A model generated the notes under the pieces. It saw only the letters and a program-made list of their open reading frames with translations, did no database searches and was not told the origin of the DNA. DNA of 64,000 nt, taken from the NCBI RefSeq assembly GCF_008923185.1, contig NZ_WBMT01000003.1, forward strand, positions 1-64,000, read 5' to 3'. Shown here one piece after another: positions 34,894 through 44,928 of the stretch (its first letter is position 1; every line of letters starts with the position of its first letter). The position numbers were made by a program, and so were the translations under genes. The stretch is from Actinomadura rudentiformis (GTDB lineage: Bacteria; Actinomycetota; Actinomycetes; Streptosporangiales; Streptosporangiaceae).

Positions 34894-35778
34894 ATGACCA
34901 TCGTCGTCACCACTCCGACCGGGCGCGTGGGATCGCGCGTGGTCCGGTTGCTGCTGCAGGCCGGCGTACGGCCGCGGGTACTCGTGCGCGACCCGGCGCG
35001 GCTCGACGCGCGCGAACATGTCGACGTACGGCGCGGCGACCTGACCGATGCCGAATTCGTCCGCAAGGCCACGGCCGGCGCGCGGACGGTCTTCTGGGTC
35101 GACCCGACTCCGCACACAGCCGACGACCCGATCGAGACCTCGGAACGGACCGCCGCCGGCCTTGTGGAGGCCGCCCGCGCGGGCGACGTCGCACGGGTGG
35201 TGCTGCTGAGCAGCGTCGGCGCGGAAAAGCGCCACGGCGTCGGCCACATCGACGGACTGGCCCGGATCGAGGAACAACTCGACTCCACCGGCGCCGACAC
35301 GCTCCACCTGCGCTGCGCCTACTTCTTCACCAATCTCCTGCTGGATCTGGACGGCCTGGCCCGCGGTGAGCTGACCACATCGTTCCTGCCGGACCAGCCC
35401 ATGCCGTGGGTCGACCCGCGCGACATCGGTGACGTCGCCGCCGCACGGCTGCTCAACGACGAATGGAAGGGCCGCGTCGTCCAAGCCGTCCACGGACCCG
35501 AAGACCTCACCTTCGAGCAGGTCGCGCAGACCCTCACCGAAGTGCTCGACCGCCCGATCCGGCTCAACGCCGTGGGCGACGACGACGCCCGTGCCGCCCT
35601 CCGTTCAGCCGGTCTGACCCCCAGCGCCGTGGAAGGCATCGTCGGCATGGCCGCCGGATCGCGCAGCGTGGTCCCCGAACAGCCACGCGACCTGGTGACC
35701 ACGACCCCCACCACGCTGGCAGGCTGGGCTTACACGCACCTACGCCCCTTGCTCCTCAAAGACGCCACAAGCCCCTGA
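34894..35778 (+). CDS. NmrA-like NAD(P)-binding protein
   Basis: 294 residues from ATG at 34894 (AGAGGGG upstream). Rossmann start TIVVTTPTGRVGSRVVRLLL (variant TPTGRVG of the GxxGxxG loop), VRDPARL for NADP selectivity, and VVLLSSVGAE. It matches the atypical short-chain reductase/NmrA and quinone-reductase-like (QOR2) group. It could sense or reduce using NADP(H); the substrate cannot be told. Transcribed divergently from the PH-like protein gene with a 115-nt gap. Confidence 0.85.
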   Translation: MTIVVTTPTGRVGSRVVRLLLQAGVRPRVLVRDPARLDAREHVDVRRGDLTDAEFVRKATAGARTVFWVDPTPHTADDPIETSERTAAGLVEAARAGDVARVVLLSSVGAEKRHGVGHIDGLARIEEQLDSTGADTLHLRCAYFFTNLLLDLDGLARGELTTSFLPDQPMPWVDPRDIGDVAAARLLNDEWKGRVVQAVHGPEDLTFEQVAQTLTEVLDRPIRLNAVGDDDARAALRSAGLTPSAVEGIVGMAAGSRSVVPEQPRDLVTTTPTTLAGWAYTHLRPLLLKDATSP

Positions 35779-35905
35779 CAAACCGGCAGGCGCCGATCAG
35801 CGTCATGCGCCAGCCACTCGTTCCGCATCGGCGCCGACCAATTGCGCCAGCGGCGCGGGCCCACGGCCGTATCCGGCGTAGCGTTCCGAAACAGCCGGAG
35901 AATGG

Positions 35906-35951
35906 CGAAACGGCCTGTCACCAGTGTCATAGCTGGTGACAGGCCGTTTCG
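35906..35951 (-). terminator. Strong hairpin downstream of tRNA-Tyr
   Basis: Perfect 19-bp stem CGAAACGGCCTGTCACCAG with complement and an 8-nt loop, 9 nt past the 3' end of tRNA-Tyr. It can also stop read-through from the plus-strand reductase. Confidence 0.88.
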
Positions 35952-35959
35952 CGTTGGTG

Positions 35960-36041
35960 TGGCGGGTGCAGGGTTCGAACCTGCGTAGGCTAAGCCGACG
36001 GATTTACAGTCCGCTCCCATTGGCCACTCGGGCAACCCGCC
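35960..36041 (-). tRNA. tRNA-Tyr (GTA anticodon)
   Basis: Minus strand class II tRNA of 82 nt: acceptor GGCGGGT/ACCCGCC, D arm GCCCGAGTGGCCAATGGGAGC, anticodon loop CTGTAAA, long variable arm CGTCGGCTTAGCCTAC, T arm GCAGGTTCGAACCCTGC, discriminator A. Confidence 0.95.
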
Positions 36042-36192
36042 GTGGCGTCGCTCTCGCGACGGCAATGGAAAGAATAGCGGACCCCGGCGGTGCTCGTGAC
36101 ATCGGCGTCGGCGGTTGTGGATCAGGCGGTGGGGCCGGTCGTCTCGCTACGCTCGGGGGACTACCAGAAGAAGCAGACGAGAATGGTGTCCC

Positions 36193-36681
36193 ATGGGTGA
36201 CTCATCGTTCGACATCGTGAGCAAGCTGGACCGGCAGGAGGTCGACAACGCCCTGAACCAGGCCGCCAAGGAGGTGGCCAACAGGTTCGACTTCCGGAAC
36301 GTGGACGCCGGGATCAAGTGGTCCGGCGAGGCCATCGAGATACAGGCCAATACGGAGGAACGGGCGAACGCAGTTCTGGACGTTCTCAAGGACAAGCTGG
36401 TCAAGCGGAGCATCTCGCTGAAGGCGATCGACCCGAGCGAGCCCAAGCTGTCGGGGAAGGTCTACAAGCTGAGCGTGGCCCTGAAGGAGGGCATCTCCCA
36501 GGAGGACGCCAAGAAGATCGGCAAGATCGTCCGGGAGGAGGGGCCGAAGGGGGTCAAGGCCCAGATCCAGGGGGACGAGCTGCGGGTGAGCTCGAAGAAG
36601 AAGGACGATCTCCAGGACGTCATCGCGCTCCTGAAGGGCAAGGACCTCGACGTCGCCCTGCAGTTCGTCAACTACCGCTGA
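36193..36681 (+). CDS. YajQ family nucleotide-binding protein
   Basis: 162 residues from ATG at 36193 ([20 protein letters not shown]). Two ferredoxin-like repeats with the family signatures [15 protein letters not shown] and [24 protein letters not shown] helices. Normal YajQ length. Some members bind cyclic di-GMP or RNA; actinobacterial members are uncharacterised. Single gene with its own downstream hairpin. Confidence 0.93.
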   Translation: MGDSSFDIVSKLDRQEVDNALNQAAKEVANRFDFRNVDAGIKWSGEAIEIQANTEERANAVLDVLKDKLVKRSISLKAIDPSEPKLSGKVYKLSVALKEGISQEDAKKIGKIVREEGPKGVKAQIQGDELRVSSKKKDDLQDVIALLKGKDLDVALQFVNYR

Positions 36682-36691
36682 CTAGCGCGGA

Positions 36692-36732
36692 GCGCGCCGG
36701 CCGTCTTCCCCCGCAGAAGGCGCCCGGCGCGC
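36692..36732 (+). terminator. Hairpin after yajQ-like gene
   Basis: GCGCGCCGG/CCGGCGCGC outer stem with an inner CGTCTTC/GAAGGCG stem, 10 nt after the stop. Confidence 0.65.
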
Positions 36733-36800
36733 CCGCACTACATATGACGGGGGAGGGCGCCCGATGGTTCAGAACGATTTTCAGCCCGCGAGACGGTGAC

Positions 36801-36829
36801 TTGCGGTAGTCGTTCACTACTGTTAGTAG
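36801..36829 (+). promoter_or_regulatory. Candidate promoter of the small secreted protein, with overlapping dyad
   Basis: TTGCGG (36801-36806), 17-nt spacer, TAGTAG (36824-36829). The palindrome ACTACT-GTT-AGTAGT (36816-36830) overlaps the -10, so a repressor could act here. Start would be near 36,836, about 80 nt before the ATG. Confidence 0.4.
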
Positions 36830-36915
36830 TTACCGGGTGATCTACGGGAAGGGCCCGTCACCCCGGAGCGACCCGTTCGCCCGAGGCAACCAGATCACCG
36901 AATTCGGGGGAGACC

Positions 36916-37266
36916 ATGCTCAGCAAGAAGCTGTTCGCGTCCCTGACTCTCAGCGCGTTCGCCATCAGTGGTGCGATGGCCGTGGGGGGAAGCACTGCCG
37001 AGGCGGCCACCGAGCCCGTCTGCAAGTTCAAGGTCCGCAAGAAGCCCGCCCGGGTGGACCTGCGTAAGGCCGTGAAGAAGGGCGAGAGCCTCACGCTCGG
37101 CAAGCCGATCGGTTACCTCAAGGCACTGGAGGAGACCGTCGGCACCTGCAAGAAGTACAAAGGCTGGCATCTCGTCGGTGGTCACAAGCTCGGCCAGCCC
37201 GAGCAGGTGATCCCCGGCGCCGTATGGCACGGCCACCTGGTGAACAGGGGCAGGCTCACCAACTAG
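36916..37266 (+). CDS. Small secreted protein of unknown function
   Basis: 116 residues. Sec signal peptide (MLSKKLFASLTLSAFAISGA ... AEAA, cleavage near residue 31). The mature ~85 residues are basic, with two Cys (about 36 and 78) that may form a disulphide. Contains an SH3-like/beta-rich C-terminus (WHLVGGHKLGQPEQVIPGAV). No family recognised. Stands alone between hairpins. Confidence 0.75.
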   Translation: MLSKKLFASLTLSAFAISGAMAVGGSTAEAATEPVCKFKVRKKPARVDLRKAVKKGESLTLGKPIGYLKALEETVGTCKKYKGWHLVGGHKLGQPEQVIPGAVWHGHLVNRGRLTN

Positions 37267-37273
37267 GGCGTGG

Positions 37274-37300
37274 TGCCCGGCGGCCTCACGGTCGCCGGGC
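37274..37300. terminator. Hairpin between the secreted protein gene and htpX
   Basis: GCCCGGCG/CGCCGGGC 8-bp stem with an 11-nt loop, 7 nt past one stop and 6 nt past the convergent htpX stop. It can serve both. Confidence 0.7.
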
Positions 37301-37305
37301 ATTGC

Positions 37306-38163
37306 TCAGCGGGAGAGGCCGGCCATCCGCTCCAGGCGGGCGATGCGCTCGGCCGTCGGCGGGTGGGTGGAGAAGAGCTTGCCCATGCCGCCGCCGCGGA
37401 ACGGGTTGGCGATCATGAGGGAGCTGGTGGTGGCCAGCTCGGGGTCCTGCGGAAGGGGCATCGCCTTCGTCCCGGCCTCGATCTTGCGGAGGGCGCTCGC
37501 CAGGGCGAGTGGATCGCCGGTGAGCCGCGCACCCGAGGCGTCGGCGGCGAACTCACGGGTGCGGCTGATCGCCATCTGGACGACCGCGGCGGCGATCGGG
37601 CCGAGGATCATCATCAGCAGCGCACCGAGGATGCCGGGGCCGTCATCGTCGTCGGACCGGCCGATCGGCAGAAAGATCGCCAGATGGGACACGTAGGTGA
37701 TGACGGTCGCGATCCCGGCGGCCACGGACGAGATGAGGATGTCGCGGTTGTAGACGTGGGACAGCTCATGGCCGAGCACCGCCCGCAGCTCCCGCTCGTC
37801 CAGCATCCGCAGGATGCCGCGTGTGCAGCAGACCGCCGCGTTGCGCGGGTTGCGCCCGGTGGCGAACGCGTTGGGCTGCATGGTCTCCGACACGTACAGC
37901 CGGGGCATCGGCTGCCGCGCCGAGGTCGCCAGCTCGCGGACCAGCCGGTAGAGCACCGGTGCCTCGACCTCGCCGACCGGATGGGCGCGCATGGAGCGCA
38001 GCGCGATCCGGTCACTGAAGAAGTACGCGATGCCGTTGGTGACCAGCGCGATGACGAGCGCGATGAAGAGGCCCGCGTTGCCTCCCAGCACCCAGCCCAC
38101 CGCGAGCATCAATGCCGACAGCGCAGCGATCAGAGCCGCCGTCTTGACGCCGTTGAACTGCAC
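37306..38163 (-). CDS. htpX: Membrane zinc metalloprotease HtpX
   Basis: 285 residues. Two N-terminal membrane helices (about 7-48), the zinc motif HELSH (132-136), two more helices (about 143-165 and 178-198), and third ligand Glu204 in [14 protein letters not shown]. It degrades misfolded membrane proteins with its active site in the cytoplasm. The position beside a partial nuo cluster and korAB resembles the S. coelicolor arrangement, as I recall it. Confidence 0.95.
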   Translation of the reverse strand: MQFNGVKTAALIAALSALMLAVGWVLGGNAGLFIALVIALVTNGIAYFFSDRIALRSMRAHPVGEVEAPVLYRLVRELATSARQPMPRLYVSETMQPNAFATGRNPRNAAVCCTRGILRMLDERELRAVLGHELSHVYNRDILISSVAAGIATVITYVSHLAIFLPIGRSDDDDGPGILGALLMMILGPIAAAVVQMAISRTREFAADASGARLTGDPLALASALRKIEAGTKAMPLPQDPELATTSSLMIANPFRGGGMGKLFSTHPPTAERIARLERMAGLSR

Positions 38164-38277
38164 TTCTGTCCTGCCTCCCCGTTAATCCGTCCCGCTGTAA
38201 AAACGGTTTGACCTGGCCGAATGTTCCACGGTCAGACATCGTCAAACACGGGCGGGATCGCAGGTGAACGAGGGTGG

Positions 38278-39840
38278 TCAGCTCACCGAGCTCACCGTTT
38301 GCAAGACGAGCTGAGGCGCCACCGACAGGACGACGGCACCGGCGGCGGTCGCCGCGATGGCGGCGCGTACGGGGAAACTGCCGGGCCCGGCGGCGATCAG
38401 GTACGGACGGCCCTCGGGTGCGGCGAACAGCCGGACGGCCCAGACCAGGTAGTAGTAGAGCCCGATCACGGTATTGATCGCCATGACGACCGCCAGCCAC
38501 GTGACGTCGCCCGCGACCACGGCGCGGAACACCACCACCTTGGCGAAGAGCCCCATCACGCCCGGCGGCAGCCCGGCCAGGCAGATCAGGAAGAACGCGA
38601 GCGCGGCACCGATCGCCGGGCTGCGCCGGGCGAGCCCGCGGTAGTCGTCCAGGGAGTCCCACTCCGGGCCGCCATATTCGGCGTGGCTCTGGTGCATCCG
38701 CGCACGGAAACCGATGACCACGGCGAACGCACCGAGGTTCATCACCGCGTACAGCGCCACGTACGCCGTCGTGGCCGCGACCGCCTCCGGCAGCCGGTCC
38801 GTGCCGACCGCCAGCGGCGCGAGCATGTATCCCGACTGGGCGACCGACGACCAGGCCAGCAGGCGGATCGCGGTGCCCTGCCGCAGGGCCATCAGATTGC
38901 CCAGGGTCATCGTCAGCGCGGCGAGCAGCGCGACCACGGGACCCCAGACATGGGCGTACGCGGGGAAGCCGAGCGCCAGCACGATCGCCAGCCCGGCGAA
39001 CCCGGCCGCCTTGGAGACCACCGAGAGGAACGCGGCGACCGGCAGCGGCGCGCCCTGGTAGACGTCGGGCGCCCAGAAATGGAACGGCACCGCGGCGACC
39101 TTGAAGCCGAAGCCCACCAGCACGAGCACGATGCCGACGCCCACGACCGGGTCGTACTCGCCGGGCAGGTCGTCCAGCGCAAGGGCGATGCGGTCGAGGT
39201 GCATCGCGCCGGTCGCCCCGTACACCAGGCTGATCCCGAACAGCATCAGCGCCGCCGAGACGACCGAGACCAGGAAGAGCTTGAGCGCCGCCTCCGAACC
39301 CGTGCCGCTGTACCTCTTCAACGCGACGAGTGCGAACACCGGCAGCGACAACGTCTCCAGCGCCACGACCAGCAGCACCAGGTCACGCGCGGCCACCAGG
39401 CTCAGCGCGCCGACGATCGCCGACAGCAGCAGGAAGTGGTACTCCCCCGCCGGCATCTCGGCCTCGGCGATCTCGCGCAGCGACAGCAGCACGACGATGA
39501 CGGCGCCAGCCAGCACGACCCCTTGGAAGAGGAGCGTGAAGTCGTCCGCCACGTACGAGCACGACCGCGGCCCGTTGCCGCGCAGCTCACCCGGCAGGCA
39601 GAACGTGGCGCGGCGGTCGCCGAACGCCAGCAGCACGACGCTGAGCAACGCCACCGCGAGCGCCCCGCCGCTGAGCAGGCCGATGAAGCGGCGCGGCACG
39701 TCGAACGCGTCGGCCAGCAACACCACGATCGCGGTCACCGCCACGATCAACGCCGGTGCGATGGCGGCGTAGTCGATGCTCTGGATCACCTGGCCCATGA
39801 CATCACCGCCCATGACATCACCCGGCACATGATCAGCCAC
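38278..39840 (-). CDS. nuoN: Complex I-like subunit NuoN
   Basis: 520 residues if started at GTG 39840; ATG at 39798 (MGQVIQSIDYAAIAP) is an equally good start. About 14 membrane helices of the Mrp-antiporter type, with Lys in ALVALKRYSGTGSEAALKLF. One of three proton-pumping subunits of the membrane arm. Overlaps nuoM. Last gene of the cluster; no clear terminator seen before htpX. Confidence 0.94.
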   Translation of the reverse strand: MADHVPGDVMGGDVMGQVIQSIDYAAIAPALIVAVTAIVVLLADAFDVPRRFIGLLSGGALAVALLSVVLLAFGDRRATFCLPGELRGNGPRSCSYVADDFTLLFQGVVLAGAVIVVLLSLREIAEAEMPAGEYHFLLLSAIVGALSLVAARDLVLLVVALETLSLPVFALVALKRYSGTGSEAALKLFLVSVVSAALMLFGISLVYGATGAMHLDRIALALDDLPGEYDPVVGVGIVLVLVGFGFKVAAVPFHFWAPDVYQGAPLPVAAFLSVVSKAAGFAGLAIVLALGFPAYAHVWGPVVALLAALTMTLGNLMALRQGTAIRLLAWSSVAQSGYMLAPLAVGTDRLPEAVAATTAYVALYAVMNLGAFAVVIGFRARMHQSHAEYGGPEWDSLDDYRGLARRSPAIGAALAFFLICLAGLPPGVMGLFAKVVVFRAVVAGDVTWLAVVMAINTVIGLYYYLVWAVRLFAAPEGRPYLIAAGPGSFPVRAAIAATAAGAVVLSVAPQLVLQTVSSVS

Positions 39841-41338
39841 CTCCCAGCAGCGCCCGCACGGGGGCGGTGGTCACTTCCAGCAGGGCCTTGGGCCACAGGC
39901 CGACCAGCAGCGTCAGCACGATGAGCGGCGTCCACGCGGCGTACTCGTACACCGAGATCCCGGCCACCGACCGCGCCGCCACCACCTCGGACGGCGGCCC
40001 GTGAGTGATCTTGGCGAGCATGCGCAGGAAGTAGGCGGCGGTCAGCACCGCGCCGAGCCCGCCGATCGCCATGAACGTCATGAACGTCTCGCGCGGCAGG
40101 TCGCCGTGCGGCTTGTACGCGCCGAGCAGCGCGAGCATCTCGCCCCAGAAGCCGGCCAGCCCGGGCAGCCCGAGGCTCGCGACCGAGGCGAACGTGAGGA
40201 TCGAGGCCAGCGTGGGCGCCTTCGCCAGCATCCCGCCGCCGAGCGCGTCCAGATCACCGGTGCCGTACCGCTCCTTGACCGCCCCGGCCAGGAAGAACAG
40301 CAGTCCCGTGATCAGACCGTGCGCGATGTTGCCGAACAGCGCCGCGTTCAGCCCGACCGGTGTCAGCGTCGCGATGCCCAGCAGCACGAAGCCCATGTGC
40401 CCGACCGACGAGTACGCGATCATCCGCTTGAGGTCGCGCTGCGCCAGGCAGGCGAGCGCTCCGTAGACGATCCCGATGACGGCGAGCAGCCCCAGCCAGG
40501 GCGCCCAGAACTCGGCTCCCTCCGGCGCCCCGGGCACCGCGATCCGGACGAAGCCGTACGTGCCCATCTTCAGCAGCACGCCGGCCAGCAGCACCGAGCC
40601 GACCGTCGGCGCCTCGGTGTGCGCGTCGGGCAGCCAGGTGTGCAGCGGCCACATCGGCGCCTTGACCGCGAAGCCCAGCCCCATCAGCAGGAACGCCGTC
40701 ACTTGGATGCCGTGGGTGAGCCCGGCGCCCTGCCGCGTGGCGAGCTCGGTCATGTCGAGCGTGCCCGCGTTCACGGCGACGAGCAGCATGCCGACCAGCA
40801 GCAGGCCGGACCCGAGGAGCGTGTAGAGGATGAACTTGTACGCGGCCGCCCGGCGCCCCGCGCCGCCCCACAGCGCGATCACCACGTACATGGGGATGAG
40901 CACGACCTCGAAGAACACGAAGAAGAGCACGAGATCGAGCGCGACGAAAGTACCGAGCAACCCCACTTCCAACACCAGCAACAACGCGGTCAGCAGTCGC
41001 GTTGAGCCACCAGCGGGAGGGTGTTTGATCGTGTAGAGGAAGCACAGGAACGTCAGCAGTGCGGTCAGCACGACCAGCGGCAGCGAGATCCCGTCCACGC
41101 CGAGGTGGAAGCGCAGCCCGACGGACAGCGCCCACTCCTCGTTCACGCCGAACTGCATCCGCGTCGGGCTGCCGAAGTCGAACGCCGCGAGGGCGACGGC
41201 GGCCACCAGCAACGTCACCCCGGAGACGGCCACCCCGTACCGGCGCACCGCCACGTCACCGGGCAGGAAGCGCCCTGCCGGCAGGAGCAGCAGCAGCGCC
41301 CCGGCGAGCGGTGTCCCCACCATCAGCAGGAGGATCAC
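39833..41338 (-). CDS. nuoM: Complex I-like subunit NuoM
   Basis: 501 residues from GTG 41338, overlapping the nuoL stop by GTGA. About 14 membrane helices, with conserved Glu in FFVFFEVVLIPMYVVIALWG and Lys in RAAAYKFILYTLLGSGLLLV. Proton-pumping antiporter-like subunit. Length matches the family. Confidence 0.95.
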   Translation of the reverse strand: MILLLMVGTPLAGALLLLLPAGRFLPGDVAVRRYGVAVSGVTLLVAAVALAAFDFGSPTRMQFGVNEEWALSVGLRFHLGVDGISLPLVVLTALLTFLCFLYTIKHPPAGGSTRLLTALLLVLEVGLLGTFVALDLVLFFVFFEVVLIPMYVVIALWGGAGRRAAAYKFILYTLLGSGLLLVGMLLVAVNAGTLDMTELATRQGAGLTHGIQVTAFLLMGLGFAVKAPMWPLHTWLPDAHTEAPTVGSVLLAGVLLKMGTYGFVRIAVPGAPEGAEFWAPWLGLLAVIGIVYGALACLAQRDLKRMIAYSSVGHMGFVLLGIATLTPVGLNAALFGNIAHGLITGLLFFLAGAVKERYGTGDLDALGGGMLAKAPTLASILTFASVASLGLPGLAGFWGEMLALLGAYKPHGDLPRETFMTFMAIGGLGAVLTAAYFLRMLAKITHGPPSEVVAARSVAGISVYEYAAWTPLIVLTLLVGLWPKALLEVTTAPVRALLGGG

Positions 41339-43278
41339 AGGAAGATCACCACCCCGGCGACGATCACGACGGTTCCTGCGAGGACGCCGGTGAGATAGGC
41401 CTGCGGGTTGCCGTTCTGCGGCAGCCGCGCCAGCTCGCTGAGCCGCCGCGCCCCCCGCGCGGTGCCGACCACCGCGGTGTCGATCCCCCGATCGTCGAAC
41501 GTGATGACGTAGCGGGCCAGCGCCCGTACGGGCCGTACGATCACCGCGTCGTACACCTCGTCCACGTAGAAGGCCCGCAGGAAGACCGGCCGCGCCGGGC
41601 CGAGGGCGCGGGCGGGGTCGAGCGCCGGGTCGCGGTTCCAGACCAGGAACGCCGCACCCGCCCCAGCGATGACGAGCAGCAGCGCCAGCACCGCCGAGCC
41701 GACATGCGGCCGCAGCTCCGCCTCACCGGCGCCGAAGAATCCGACGAGCGCCGACGGCACGGCGAGCACGGTCACCGTGCCCGCCATGAGCATCGGCGCC
41801 TCTTTCAGCTCGTAGGCCCCCTGCCCCCGGTTCTCACCGAAGAACGTCATCAGCCACAGCCTGGTCGCGTACGCCGCCGTCACCGCCACGGTGACCAGCA
41901 ACCCCACATAGACCAGCCAGTCGGCGGCCGACGCGTCACCGCGCGTGGCGGCGTGCTGCGCGGCCTCGATGACCGCGTCCTTGCTGAACCAGCCGCTGGT
42001 GGGCGGGACGCCGACGAGCGCGGCAAGGCCGACGGTCATCGTCCAGAAGGTGATCGGCATGCCCTGCCGCAGCCCGCCGTAGTCGCGCAGCATGTTGGAG
42101 CCGGTGACCACGATGACGCAGCCCGCGGCGAGGAAGAGCAGTGCCTTGAACGCGCCGTGCGTGAGCAGGTGGAAGATCGCGCCGTTCTTGGCTCCCACCG
42201 CGAGGCCACCCGCCATGACGGCGAGCTGGCTGACGGTGGAGTAGGCCAGCACACGCTTGATGTCGTCCTGGGCGAGCGCGGCCAGCGCGGAGCCGAGCAT
42301 CGAGATGACCGCGAGGACGCCGAGCACGGTGAGCGCCGCGGGCGCCGCGACGAAGACACCGTAGACGCGGGCGACGACGTAGACGCCGGCCGCGACCATC
42401 GTCGCGGCGTGGATGAGGGCGCTGATCGGCGTCGGGCCCGCCATCGCGTCCGGCAGCCAGGTGTGCAGCGGGAACTGCGCGCTCTTGCCGGCCACTCCGG
42501 CGAGCAGCAACAGCGCCGCCGCCGTGACGGTCGCGTGCGGCATCGACGGCGCCTCGTCCAGCACGCGTTCGATCGAGAACGACCCGGCGCCGATGCCGAG
42601 CACGAAGATGCCGAAGAGGAAGCCGACATCACCGAGCCGCGTCACCAGGAACGCCTTGACCGCCGCCCGCGAGTTGGCCCGTTCCTCCCAGTGGTGGCCG
42701 ATCAGGAAGTACGAGCAGACGCCCATGACCTCCCAGCCGACGTACAGCAGGAGCAGGTCGCCCGCGAACACGACCAGCAACATCGCGGCGGTGAAGAGCG
42801 AGATGAACGCCGCGTACGAGGAGTAGCGCGGGTCCTTGCTCATGTAGGCGACGGAGTAGACCTGCACCGCCAGCGCCACGCAGCAGACCATGAACGCCAC
42901 GACGGCCGACAGCCCGTCGATCTGGAGGCCGAGCTCGATCGGGACGGTGCCGGTGGCGACGCGGGTGAGGACGCCGGTCCGGTCGCCAGGGTCGCCCCAC
43001 ACCGTGAGCCCGATGATGGCGGCGAGCACCGTCGACACGGCGATCGGCACGCACGCGATGATCGCCGGGCCGTTCTTGAGGAACGAACGTTCGGCCTCGG
43101 TGGCGGCGCCCTGCCACGCCTCCGCGCCCGCCTCAGGCCCGCCGCCCGGCACGGGATCGGGCGCGGGGGCGGTGGTGGTGCGTGCGCCCAGGAGGCTGCT
43201 GAGGCGCGGTCCGAGCAACATCCCGGCGAACGCGGCGACGAACGGCAGCAGGACGACTGCCGAGGCGAGCCCGATCAC
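41335..43278 (-). CDS. nuoL: Complex I-like subunit NuoL
   Basis: 647 residues from GTG 43278 overlapping the nuoK stop. Antiporter-like core with [40 protein letters not shown] and [17 protein letters not shown], followed by the C-terminal lateral helix and last membrane helix. It forms the distal end of the membrane arm. Full length, so pumping capacity seems intact. Confidence 0.96.
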   Translation of the reverse strand: MIGLASAVVLLPFVAAFAGMLLGPRLSSLLGARTTTAPAPDPVPGGGPEAGAEAWQGAATEAERSFLKNGPAIIACVPIAVSTVLAAIIGLTVWGDPGDRTGVLTRVATGTVPIELGLQIDGLSAVVAFMVCCVALAVQVYSVAYMSKDPRYSSYAAFISLFTAAMLLVVFAGDLLLLYVGWEVMGVCSYFLIGHHWEERANSRAAVKAFLVTRLGDVGFLFGIFVLGIGAGSFSIERVLDEAPSMPHATVTAAALLLLAGVAGKSAQFPLHTWLPDAMAGPTPISALIHAATMVAAGVYVVARVYGVFVAAPAALTVLGVLAVISMLGSALAALAQDDIKRVLAYSTVSQLAVMAGGLAVGAKNGAIFHLLTHGAFKALLFLAAGCVIVVTGSNMLRDYGGLRQGMPITFWTMTVGLAALVGVPPTSGWFSKDAVIEAAQHAATRGDASAADWLVYVGLLVTVAVTAAYATRLWLMTFFGENRGQGAYELKEAPMLMAGTVTVLAVPSALVGFFGAGEAELRPHVGSAVLALLLVIAGAGAAFLVWNRDPALDPARALGPARPVFLRAFYVDEVYDAVIVRPVRALARYVITFDDRGIDTAVVGTARGARRLSELARLPQNGNPQAYLTGVLAGTVVIVAGVVIFL

Positions 43279-43694
43279 GTGGTGCTCCCCTCGGAGGGCA
43301 CGACCGCCGCGTGGTCCCCGTCCTTCGCGCCCTCGCCTTCGCTCTCGCCTTCACCGTCGCCGCGAACGCCGCGCACGTCGCCGCCGGTCTCCTCGGCGAG
43401 CGCGCGCAGCCGGTCAACGTCGATCATCTGGCGGTTGCGGTACACCAGCAGCACGATCGCCAGGCCCAGCCCGACCTCGGCGGCGGCGATCACGATCGTG
43501 AACAGCGTCAGCACCTGGCCGCCGTGCAGCCGGTCGCGCCACCAGATGTCGAACGTGACGAGGTTGAGGTTGACGGCGTTGAGCATGAGCTCGACCGACA
43601 TCAGGACCAGGATGGCGTTGCGGCGCGCGAGCACCCCGTACACGCCGATCGAGAACAGCAGCGAGGCGACCACCAGCGGATAGGCGAGGTGCAT
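43275..43694 (-). CDS. nuoK: Complex I-like subunit NuoK
   Basis: 139 residues from ATG 43694, which overlaps the nuoJ TGA. Three membrane helices with the buried Glu residues in [17 protein letters not shown] and [19 protein letters not shown]. The C-terminal ~35 residues form an acidic Gly/Glu-rich tail ([17 protein letters not shown]), longer than the usual ~100-residue NuoK. Confidence 0.95.
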   Translation of the reverse strand: MHLAYPLVVASLLFSIGVYGVLARRNAILVLMSVELMLNAVNLNLVTFDIWWRDRLHGGQVLTLFTIVIAAAEVGLGLAIVLLVYRNRQMIDVDRLRALAEETGGDVRGVRGDGEGESEGEGAKDGDHAAVVPSEGSTT

Positions 43695-44263
43695 CAGCCG
43701 TCTCCCTCTCCACGACCGCCGCGGCCGGGATGACCGGGATGACCGGCGCGACCGGGAAGTCGCGGGCCGATGTCCGAACGGGACAGGACGATCGCCCCGA
43801 CGAGCGAGGCCAGCAGCAGCACCGACAGGACCTCGAACGGCAACACCCACGTCCGGAACACGCTGGCGCCGAGCTCCTCGGCCGAGCCGCCACCCGGCTT
43901 CAACGGCGTGTGCGCGTCACGGAAGCCCATCACCAGCACGGTCACGAGCACGGCCGCCGTCGCCACCGCCACGCCCGCCGCGATCCACCGGTTGCCGGAG
44001 TCGAGATCCATGGACTGCCCGATCGGCGCGCGGGTGAGCATGATCCCGAACAGCAGCAACACCACGATGGCGCCGACGTAGATGAGCACCTGCACCCACG
44101 CGACGAACTCCGCCGTGAGGACGAGGTAGCCGCCCGCCAGCGCTCCGAACGACACCACCAGCCACAACGCCGCGTGGACCAGCTGCCGGGTGGTCACCAC
44201 GAGCAGCCCGGAACCGACCGCGACGATCCCGAGGAGCGTGAAGACGATCTCCTGCCCGCTCAC
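43694..44263 (-). CDS. nuoJ: Complex I-like subunit NuoJ
   Basis: 189 residues from GTG 44263 overlapping the nuoI stop. Five membrane helices; the pi-bulge helix region [20 protein letters not shown] is conserved. Basic Gly/His-rich C-terminal tail. Sits between the antiporter subunits and the quinone module. Confidence 0.94.
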   Translation of the reverse strand: MSGQEIVFTLLGIVAVGSGLLVVTTRQLVHAALWLVVSFGALAGGYLVLTAEFVAWVQVLIYVGAIVVLLLFGIMLTRAPIGQSMDLDSGNRWIAAGVAVATAAVLVTVLVMGFRDAHTPLKPGGGSAEELGASVFRTWVLPFEVLSVLLLASLVGAIVLSRSDIGPRLPGRAGHPGHPGRGGRGEGDG

Positions 44264-44859
44264 GTGGACCCTCCGGGCGTCCGTGGCCCTCCCGGTGTCC
44301 GTGGCTCTCCAGGTGTCCGTGGCTCTCCAGGTGTCCGCTTGGGGCGGGTGGCCGCCTTCTCCGCGGCGGCGACCTCCTTGGGCGGCTCCGCACCAGGATC
44401 ATGGGCCTGGGGCGGCGGCACCGTCCACATCCACTCCCGCAGCCGGTCCTTCTCGTGCGTGAGCTCGTTGATGTCGTACTCGGCGTACTCGAACTCCGGG
44501 GACCAGAACAGCGCGTCGAACGGGCACGCCTCGATGCAGATGCCGCAGTACATGCACAGCGCGAAGTCGATCGCGAACCGGTCGAGCACGTTCCGCGTCC
44601 GCGCGCGGCCACCGCCCTCCGCCGGCAACGTCTCCTTGTGCGAGTCGATGTATATGCACCAATCGGGGCATTCACGCGCGCACAGCATGCAGACGGTGCA
44701 GTTCTCCTCGAGCAGCGCGATCACGCCCCGGCTGCGCGGTGCCAGGTCAGGCTGCACTTCCGGGTACTGGCGCGTGATCGAACGCCGGGTCATCGTCCGC
44801 AACGTGACCGCGAGCCCTTTGGCCAGTCCGCTTCCTGGTAGCCGTCCCACGCGCCCCAT
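44260..44859 (-). CDS. nuoI: Complex I-like subunit NuoI, 2x[4Fe-4S] ferredoxin-type
   Basis: 199 residues from ATG 44859 (AAGGAAT upstream). Two complete cluster motifs: [12 protein letters not shown] (about 54-65) and [12 protein letters not shown] (about 101-112). It carries clusters N6a/N6b passing electrons to NuoB. The C-terminus ends in PRTPGEP-type 6-residue repeats encoded by an 18-bp tandem repeat. First gene of the downstream half of the split nuo cluster. With no NuoG present, it is the outermost Fe-S entry subunit encoded here. Confidence 0.95.
   Translation of the reverse strand: MGRVGRLPGSGLAKGLAVTLRTMTRRSITRQYPEVQPDLAPRSRGVIALLEENCTVCMLCARECPDWCIYIDSHKETLPAEGGGRARTRNVLDRFAIDFALCMYCGICIEACPFDALFWSPEFEYAEYDINELTHEKDRLREWMWTVPPPQAHDPGAEPPKEVAAAEKAATRPKRTPGEPRTPGEPRTPGGPRTPGGST
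44275..44338. repeat. 18-bp tandem repeat at the 3' end of nuoI
   Basis: Three full units (44275-44292, 44293-44310, 44311-44328; core GGTGTCCGTGGCTCTCC) and a partial fourth. In frame, it encodes the PRTPGE/G repeats of the NuoI tail. Confidence 0.9.
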
Positions 44860-44928
44860 GATTCCTTACGAAGCGCCGCGGGGGAACGCGCAGGGAACGC
44901 AAGGCGGGTCACGTTCGTCCAACTGAAC

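Noticed and set aside
41059..43683. Long plus-strand open frame antisense to nuoL/nuoK
   Set aside because: NuoL and NuoK are intact on the other strand; the frame is Arg/Asp/His-rich noise.
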